From assembly GCF_036884655.1 (NCBI RefSeq), contig NC_088355.1, positions 26,163,001 to 26,227,000 of the forward strand: DNA of 64,000 nucleotides. Direction: 5' to 3'. Below the pieces are notes generated by a model. It did no database searches. It saw only the letters and a list, made by a program, of their open reading frames with translations, and was not told where the DNA came from. Position numbers and translations under genes: made by a program. The DNA is from Musa acuminata AAA Group (Eukaryota > Streptophyta > Magnoliopsida > Zingiberales > Musaceae). Position 1 is the first letter of the stretch; every line of letters begins with the position of its first letter. Positions 56,596-64,000 of this stretch are shown here, in pieces.

Positions 56596-56884
56596 ATACA
56601 TAAATGTATAACAGTTGGCATGAAAGAATGAATATTGTATTTGGATTGGTCAGGGAAAAATGTCCATTTGGAAAGCTTCAATCATGGTAATGAGTATTTT
56701 ACTTCTTTCAGGTCATTAATGCATCATATCACACAAATCACAAGAAATAGAAATACCATATTAAAAAGCAGATCACTAATGTGCAAACAAATACAATAAA
56801 AATGGATCTTTGGATTTATTTAGCTATACTCTTGTTTTAAGATCACGGTTGTGCAGTGACATGCGAGTGCCTAATTATTTACAA
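56596..56884. other. 3' flank of the aspartic protease gene
   Basis: Probable 3' untranslated DNA; AT-rich with AATGAATATTG at about 56629 and AATAAAAATGG at about 56794 as possible poly(A) signals. Nothing else recognised. Confidence 0.4.
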
Positions 56885-57432
56885 TATAGATCTTGTTGGT
56901 GTTATGATATTCTCTACATCCCACGATGTTATCACATAGCCTTTTAACTCAATCCATTCAAATATAATAGCTCATGAACGTATTTCTCGAATAAAGCTAA
57001 AGCTATTTCAAGGCACTTTTCTTCGTAACCAAGAAATGCATTAAAGAGGTTAGTTATTAGTTGTAAGATACTTAATTTCATAATTTCCTATGCATTAAGG
57101 GTTGTTTCATGCACCAATACTTATTTTGATATTTTAGGATTAGAAAAGAGTTTTAGAAACTAATGATATTGGCAGAAGCTCTCTGTATCTCTTGAATGTT
57201 TCCTTGAGTGGTGAGCATTTTATTTTCAGTTTTATATCCTTGTTTATTATATTTGAGGTAGTGAATTTTCTGTATCCCTTTGTGATTTTAAACTTAGTGA
57301 TGAGCTATTTTTTAAATTTTATTAAAGTATTATCATGAGTTCATTTCTTTTCTATATGAAAAACTTATTCCAGCAAATACAATTATACTATCAATTTTCT
57401 TTCAAAATATATTTCACATTACCTCGATATCA
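56885..57432 (+). repeat. 5' LTR of gypsy E
   Basis: It aligns with 62224-62806: ATTCTCTACA, AATGCATTAAAG.GGTTAGTTA, GGTTGTTTCATGCAC, CTTATTCCAGCAAATA. It ends at CGATATCA just before the PBS-like site. Confidence 0.75.
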
Positions 57433-57436
57433 TTTT

Positions 57437-57452
57437 TGTATTAGAGCTAAAG
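57437..57452 (+). promoter_or_regulatory. PBS-like site of gypsy E
   Basis: TGTATTAGAGCTAAAG resembles TGGTATCAGAGCTAAGG, the initiator tRNA-Met complement, with a few changes. It lies five bases inside the LTR. Confidence 0.6.
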
Positions 57453-57462
57453 TTTAGATATC

Positions 57463-58290
57463 ATGGCGAGGCGAAATGAAAAAGATATAATTGGTGAAGG
57501 TAGCGACCATAAAGATGATGTTGAGTCCTTGAGGTTGCAACTACTGCTACAAATACATGAAACAAATACAACCTAAGATTGGATATTTCGGTATTTGAAG
57601 GTAAAATCAATATTGATGACTTTATTGATTGGCTTAATACAGTAGAAAGAATATTCGATTTTCATGAACCACTAGAACAAAAGAAGGTAAAGCTTGTGGC
57701 ACTCAAAACTCAGATGGAATACATCGTTTTGGTGGGAAAATATGAAAAAGCAAAGAGAATGTGAGGGGAAGCGTAAGATTGTGAGAAAATGAAAAGGGAG
57801 TTGAAGAGGAAATACTTACATAACAACTATATGCAAGAGATCTTTCTCAAAATCTATGATTTCAAGAAAAAAGATCTTAGTACGGAAGAGTATATAGTAG
57901 AGTTTGATAATCTCATATTAAAAAGAGAGCTTTTGGAATCAGAAGAGCAAACAATTGCAAGATACTTAAGAGGTCTGAAATATGAGATTGCTAAAGTGAT
58001 TCAACTCCAACTATATTGGTCTTTAAATGATGTGAGCAAGTTGGATTTAAAAGTTGAAAAACAATAGAAGTTTGAAAAGAGTTCTTAGTACGGGTAAAAA
58101 AAAGGCTATATAAAAGGAAAAAATTTCAAGCCTACTCTCTAAAGCAAGATGATATCAAAGAAGTAAGACAAGGGTGAAGGATCTACTAGTAACAAACAAA
58201 CACCTAATTCTTCTACCCCAAGTGGTCGAAAATGATTCAAATGTCATGGTTTTGGACTTATTGTTTTAGATTATCTAAATAGGAGGATTG
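57463..58290 (+). pseudogene. Gypsy E gag remnant
   Basis: It starts MARRNEKDIIGEG, shifts frame near 57570, and continues as ISVFEGKINIDDFIDWLNTVERIF, the retrotransposon gag core. The part at 57789-58067 continues the capsid (YLHNNYMQEIFLKIYDFKKKDLS). A wrecked knuckle reading CHGFGLIVLDYLNRR is seen near 58246. No single frame survives. Confidence 0.8.
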
Positions 58291-58559
58291 TTACTTTGGT
58301 TGAATATCATAGTGATGGAGAAAAAGATGAAGCCAATGATAAACCAAAATATGATGATAATGAGGAAGACGTTACTTATGCTGATCATAGTTTGTCTATT
58401 GTGCTACAACGTAGCTTACAAGTGTCCTATGTGGCTGAAGATGAAAGTTGGGTGAGAAAAAACATATTTCACACCAAATGCACGTCTCATAGCAAGGTAT
58501 GCTTGCTTGAGGATCATTGATAGTGACAGCTTTGAGAATATGATATCTTTGAAAGATGG

Positions 58560-60400
58560 TGCATAAGTTAAAGTTGGACACAATCTCTCATCTACATCCT
58601 TACCAATTATGTTGACTGCAAAAAGGAAATGACATCAAAGTAATTAAAATATATTTAGTTCCATGTGATGTTGCTCATATAGATGCTTGTCATTTGCTGT
58701 TGGGTAGACCTTGATATTATGATAGGAGGGTGTTGTATGATGGCTACATACATACATATTCTTTTAAGGTGAATGAAAAGAAATTATTTTAGCTCCATTA
58801 CAACATTCTAAAATCAATGCACCAAAGAAGAAACATACATATTCTTTTAAGGTGAATGAAAAGAAATTATTTTAGCTCCATTACAACATTCTAAAATCAA
58901 TGCACCAAAGAAGAAAGTCAGTGCTTTTATGTCATATGGTGAATACTATAGTAAATTAGAAAGAGGTGGTCATGTTTTGGCTCTAGTAGCAGTAGAGGAG
59001 AATGACAACATAAGAAGACACCAACAATCATGAAGCTAATCTTGGAGGAGTTTCAAGATGTTGTACCAGAAGAGATTCCATATAGTCTTTCACCTTTGAG
59101 AGATATCCAGCATCACATTGATCTTATTCCGGGGGTTGTCCTACTTAACAAGGCAGTATATAGAATGAGTCCTAAGGAGCATGAAGAACTTCAAAGACAA
59201 GTGAATGAGTTGGTGAAGAAGGGGTTGATTCGGGAGAGCATGAGTCCTTATGTTGTTCTAGCCTTGTTGGTGCCTAAGAAGGATGCCTCTTGGAGAATGC
59301 GTGTGGACAACTGTGCCATCAACAAAATCACAATTGACTATCAATTTTCTATTCCAAGGTTAGATGATTTATTTGATTAGTTGTGTGGTGTTTCTATTTT
59401 CTCTAAAATTGATTTGAGGAGTGACTATCACCAAATAAGAATAAGGTTGGGAGATAAGTGGAAAACAACATTTAAAACTAGAGAATGCTTATATGAGTGG
59501 TTGGTTATGCCATTTGGGCTATCTAATGCTCCTAGCACTTTTAAGAAATTTATGAATCATATACTTACGCCATGCATTGGGACTTTTATTATGGTTTACT
59601 TTGATGACATATTGGTGTACAGCAAGAGTGAAGAGGAGCATATGAATCATCTTAAGGAGATCTTTTTTATTTTGAGATAGTAAAAACTTTATGCTAATAC
59701 GAAGAAGTATGATTTTTTTACTCCTAGTGTATTGTTTTTGGGGTATATTGTTTCAAAAAGTAACATCATGATAGATCAAAGTAAGATAAAAACTATTCTT
59801 AATTGGCCAACACCTACTTCATTATATAATGTGAGGAGTTTCCATGGCTTAACTTCCTTTTACAGAAGATTCATCAAGGATTTCAGCTTTATTATCGCTC
59901 CAATTACCGAATGCTTAGAAAGTGATAAATTCAAATGGATTATGAGGCTAATAATACTTTTGAGCTATTAAAAGGAAAGGTGATCGAAGCTCTTATCTTA
60001 GTACTACCTAATTTTGATAAGGTGTTTGAGGTTGAATGTGATGCCTCTAATAGGGAAATTGATATTGTTTTGAGTCAAGACAGAAAGCCCATTGTCTTTT
60101 TTTAGTGAGAAGCCGAATGATACAAGGAGATATTCTACCTATGATAATAAGTTCTATGCTATTTATCAAGCTTTATCTCATTGGAGTCAGTATCTTCTTG
60201 CTAATCCATTTATCCTATATTCTAATAATGAGGTATTGAAGTTCATTAATCACCAACACAAGCTAAACAAGAGGCATGTAGCTTGGGTGTTCTTGTAATC
60301 TTATAACTTTATAATTAAGCACAAATATGGTGTTCAAAACGTAATTGCTAATGCATTGAGTATTCTTTATTATCAGCAATGGAAGTCAAAATAGTTGGAT
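58560..60400 (+). pseudogene. Gypsy E protease, RT and RNase H remnant
   Basis: The protease region (about 58560-58750) is barely readable. RT is clear from 59030: [39 protein letters not shown], then a TAG at 59378-59380, [27 protein letters not shown] and the catalytic YFDDILVYS. RNase H follows (VECDASN near 60040; STYDNKFYAIYQALSHW near 60135) with more stops and shifts. The order fits Ty3/gypsy. Confidence 0.88.
58751..58916. repeat. Perfect 83-bp tandem duplication
   Basis: 58751-58833 and 58834-58916 are identical by eye. The duplication lies between the protease and RT regions of gypsy E. Confidence 0.92.
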
Positions 60401-60459
60401 TTGAGACATTTAAATATCTCTATGAGAATGATATGGATTTCAGCTCAATGTGGTAGAAT

Positions 60460-61541
60460 TGCAAAACTCTAGCTCTTGTTTAATCAAATTTCTATTGGCT
60501 TAAGATATTTAGAGATATGGAGAAACTTGTAAAGCAATACTGAGTGTGTCATTTGGCAAAAATAAAAAATCAAAATTCTGGTTTGTATACTCCATTGCCA
60601 ATGTCTAATGTTCCATGGGAGGAAGTAAGTCTTAATTTCGTTTTGGGACTGCCAAGAACTCAATAGAACAAGGAATTCATCATAGTTTTTATTGACATAT
60701 TTTCAAAGATGTCCCACTTTGTTTCCTGCAATAAATCAAATAATGCATCTCATATTGTTGATTTGTATTTCAAGGATATTTTCAAATTGTATGGAATTCC
60801 AAGAACTATAGTATCTGATCGAGATTCGAAATTTTTTAGCCATTTTTGGAGAACTCTTTAGAGAAAATTGGGTATTTTTTTGAATTTCAATAGCTCACAT
60901 TATCCACAAACTGATGGGCAAACTGAGGTAACGAACAAAAGCTTGGGAAACTTGCTTAGAAACTATGTTGGCAAGAACATTAAGCAATAAGATCTCACTC
61001 TTTCACAAATTGAGTTTGCCTACAATGGTTTCATGCATCATAGCATTGGTAAGAGTCATTTTGAGGTTGTTTATGATGATAATCTTACTGGTCCTTTGGA
61101 CCGGTAATTTACTAGAGATGTTGATGAGAGGGCTAAGTAGATAAAGAAGCTGCATGAGAATGTTAAAGCATCCATTGAGAAACAAAATGAGAGGTACATG
61201 CAAGCTGCCCACAAACATAGAAAACACATGGAGTTTAACGCAAGTGATTTAGTCTGGATTCATCTAAGGAAGAAAAGGTTTCCACCAAGCAAATTTGAGA
61301 AATTGAAACCAAAGACTAATGGTCTATTCAAGGTGCTTAAAAGAATTGACAAGAATGCTTATGAGATTGAACTACCTGAAGATTATGGAGTGTCCCAAAC
61401 ATTCAATATGGTTGATTTAAGTCTTTATCATAATTATGTTGATGGAACAAATGAGGACTTGAGGATAAATCTTTTTCAACTAGGGAAGATTGACACGGGA
61501 GTGTTTAATTCGCTACAATTAGGCACATGCAAGCAAAATGA
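60460..61541 (+). pseudogene. Gypsy E integrase remnant
   Basis: The core shows VPWEEVSLNFVLGLP, FIDIFSKMSHFV, VSDRDSKF and SSHYPQTDGQTEV with several stops. The C-terminal part (DLVWIHLRKKRFP, LKPKTNGLFKVLKRI, DLSLYHNYVDGTNEDLR) is open in 61198-61554 and is the first of three tandem copies. No chromodomain is obvious. Confidence 0.85.
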
Positions 61542-62222
61542 GAGGTACATGTAAGCTGTCAACAAATACAGAAAACACATGGAGTTTAACGTAGGTGATT
61601 TGGTCTGGATTCATCTAAGGAAGAAAATATTTCCACCAAGCAAAATTGAGAAATTCAAAGGCTGATGATCCATTAAAGGTGCTTAAAAGAATTAACAAGA
61701 ATGCTTATAAGATTGAGCTACTTGGAGATTATGGAGTGTCCCCAACATTCAATGTGGTTGATTTAAGTCCTTATCATAATCATGTTGATGGAACAAATGA
61801 TGACTTGAGGATAAGTCTTTTTCAACTAGGGAAGATTAACACGAGAGTGCCTAATTCGTTACAATTAGGCATATGCAAGCAAAATGAGAGGTACATGGAA
61901 GCTGTCAACAAACACAGAAAACACATGGAGTTTAACACAAGTGATTTGGTCTGGATTCATCTAAGGAAGAAAAGGTTTCCATCAGGCAAATTTAGGAAAT
62001 TGAAACCAAAGACTGATGGTCCATTCAAGGTGCTTAAAAGAATTAACAAAAATACTTATGAGATTAAGCTACCTAAATATTATAGAGTGTCCCCAACATT
62101 CAATGTGGTTGATTTAAGTCCTTATCATAATCATGTTGATGGAATAAATGAAAACTTGAAGATAAGTCTTTTTCAACTAGGTAAGATTAACACGAGTGTG
62201 CCTAATTCGCTACAATTAGCTC
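61191..62222. repeat. Tandem triplication of the integrase C-terminal segment
   Basis: Units start with GAGGTACATG at 61191, 61542 and 61888, so periods of 351 and 346 bp. Each unit repeats DLVWIHLRKK, FKVLKRI or LKVLKRI, and the YHN.VDGTN block. Copy 2 has a frame break near 61655; copies 2 and 3 are otherwise joined in one open frame (61646-62278). Confidence 0.92.
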
Positions 62223-62223
62223 G

Positions 62224-62806
62224 TGTGGATCTTATTAATCCTATGTTATTCTCTACAACTCACAATGCTATCTTATAGCCTTTAACCCAACCCACTCAAA
62301 TATGATAGCTCATGAGCATATTCCTTAGACAAAGTTAAAACCGTTTCAATGTGCTTTTCTTTATAACCAAGGAATGCATTAAAGGGGTTAGTTACCAACT
62401 ATAAAACACTTAATTTCATAATTCGATATTCATGAAGGATTGTTTCATGCACTAGTACTTATTTTAATGTTTTAGCATTAAAAATTTTTTTAGAAACTAA
62501 TGATATTGGCAAAAACTCTCTTGAAGTTCTCTATTAAATTTTGTATCTCTTAGATGCTTTCTTGAATGGTGAATCTTTTAAGTGGTGAGTCTTTTATTTT
62601 TAGTTCTTTATCTTTGTTTACTATCATTGGGGTGATAAACTTTCTATATCCCTTTGTAATTTTAAAATTGATGGTGAGCTATTTTTTTGATTTTATTAAA
62701 GTATTATCCTGAGTTTATTCCTTTTCTATCCGAAAAACTTATTCCAGCAAATATAACTATACTATCAACCGTTTTTCAAAATCTATTCCGTATTATCCCG
62801 ATATCG
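62224..62806 (+). repeat. 3' LTR of gypsy E
   Basis: It matches 56885-57432 with an extra stretch near 62520-62590 (TGGTGAATCTTTTAAGTGGTGAGTC). The 3' end reads CGATATCG, the expected final CA being changed. The usual polypurine tract before it is not visible, probably because the triplication ends there. Confidence 0.72.
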
Positions 62807-64000
62807 GATAACTTCCATCTTCAACTCGTTTTCGTCCTTCTAGTTTCGTTTCAATCTTCATTTCTGAACTTCTACCTGAGCATGATCTTTGGGGCTTAAT
62901 TTTGTTTTATCTCATTCTTAGGATCACTCTAGCGAGCTCTCATACGTAGACTCAAGTCCAAATAAGTTTCATTGCCCTCTTCAGAAAAGAGCTTGGTAAG
63001 CCTGGAATATGATGTCAAATTTAAGGGCTTACTCTCATCCTAGGTAAAAAGGGATCCAATATATCCGACATATATATTATGAGAGAAAAAAAAAAGATTC
63101 ATACAATTGCTAGCAAGTCAAGAAACATGATACAACTATTCAAATGAGTATTGGTTTGGAAAGTAGCATAGCAAGTAGAAGGCAGAATGAAAACACTGAT
63201 CCTCTACAGCATATAAATCTTTCCGGATCTAAGCAGGATTCATGACTTCCAGGCTAGCATTCTGCTTTACATTTGAAGTCTACCTTGACTTGGGTAGGCA
63301 CAACGCGCCATTTTTCCATCCTCTTTATGTGATACATTAACCATCACTTTTAAACAGCCAAATTTAAACCAACTAAATTTCCAGTTGTTACAATGATGCC
63401 ACTCAAGAAGAACCATTGAACCAGTTGTTCCAACCACGCCAAACTTAATGATAATAGACTCATCTAGCCTGTAAAATAACTAGAATGTCATAGTACCAAC
63501 TGGTACGTTCAAGACTGAAACATTGGCGTCCACAAATAATTCATGATAGATACTAGAGATTCAACGTAGCAACAAAATTATCCTGTCTAGAAAGATGCAG
63601 CAAAGAAGAAAACATTACTTCAATTGTTACCTCATCTTCTTCCACTGAGAAATGCATTATTCATGTCAGGTTTTGTGCCAGAAGGATCAACGTCACCTGT
63701 GTCGGATTTGATCTGGTTTCATTTGGTATAGTGCCCTCATTAGATTTTGCTGAAGCATCTTGCTTCTGTTACTTCATAAAAGAAATCTGCATTTTGATCA
63801 TAAAATTATACTTATCCACTAATAAGTCTGTAAAAGGCTTAGATTTATCTAAAATAACTATAACAAAGATCAGTTTCATTATATAGACGATCGTAGCAAA
63901 TACACCTGCAATTATGGTGAGCAAAGATACACAAGCTCAAATACCATTATACGTCAATAAAGAGAAACAACTTATACATGACTTCAACTAAAATGTACGT
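62807..64000. other. Unassigned right end
   Basis: No gene can be supported. On the minus strand, DNA around 63650-63770 could hold a short terminal exon (see findings), with AT-rich, UTR-like sequence to its left. Nothing else recognised. Confidence 0.35.

Larger units (their letters stand above)
56885..62806 (+). mobile_element. Ty3/gypsy element E, decayed but with both LTRs
   Basis: 5' LTR about 56885-57432, PBS-like site, gag and pol in RT-RNase H-integrase order (Ty3/gypsy), 3' LTR about 62224-62806. LTR limits are uncertain because the ends are mutated and I found no target duplication. Many stops and shifts show long inactivity. Internal rearrangements include a perfect 83-bp tandem duplication and a tandem triplication of the integrase C-terminus. 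Confidence 0.85.

Noticed and set aside
1..64000. Endogenous pararetrovirus
   Set aside because: No badnavirus-like coat, movement or RT order seen; all RT sequences found are in copia or gypsy contexts with LTRs.

Overview
This window looks like plant nuclear DNA, most likely from a monocot. It holds long LTR retrotransposons nested inside one another, plant-type intron signals, AT-rich intergenic DNA, and two low-copy genes with GC-rich coding sequence: a GRAS transcription factor of the LATERAL SUPPRESSOR type and a nepenthesin-like aspartic protease. My best guess is a Zingiberales genome of the banana family, from the look of the Ty1/copia families; that is inference and no search was run. 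I see no bacterial features, no CRISPR array and no endogenous pararetrovirus. All boundaries were read by eye.

Layout. About 1-32701 is a retrotransposon block. At the left is a minus-strand non-coding LTR element (1-4139). From 4140 to 26651 there is a four-layer nest: an old LTR of family A holds a plus-strand Ty1/copia element (family B, 4737-26057, target duplication CCACC). The 3' LTR of B holds a minus-strand SIRE/Maximus-like element (family A, 11920-24501, duplication ATAGG). The 3' LTR of that element holds a plus-strand solo LTR of family A (13621-16635, duplication GTAGC). To the right lie a 5'-truncated second copy of the non-coding element in opposite orientation (26691-29703), an internally deleted relative of family A (A', 29704-32247) and a fragment of a B LTR (32248-32701).

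From 32702 to about 42600 the DNA is low-copy and holds the intronless LAS-type GRAS gene on the minus strand (39465-40679). From 42630 to 52167 come decayed short-LTR copia elements, two of them facing each other around an A' LTR fragment. A two-exon aspartic protease gene follows on the plus strand (54509-56595), then a decayed Ty3/gypsy element with both LTRs (56885-62806). The last 1.2 kb has no gene I can support.

The most interesting points are: the family A element has lost nearly all of pol, keeps gag and the last ~60 codons of RNase H, and carries an unrelated ORF in their place; the B leader RNA has four hairpins with one conserved inner sequence and different but self-complementary outer stems; the solo LTR carries a 346-bp template-switch insertion; and A and A' LTRs have arrays of the palindrome GGCGGT-N3-ACCGCC upstream of their TATA boxes.
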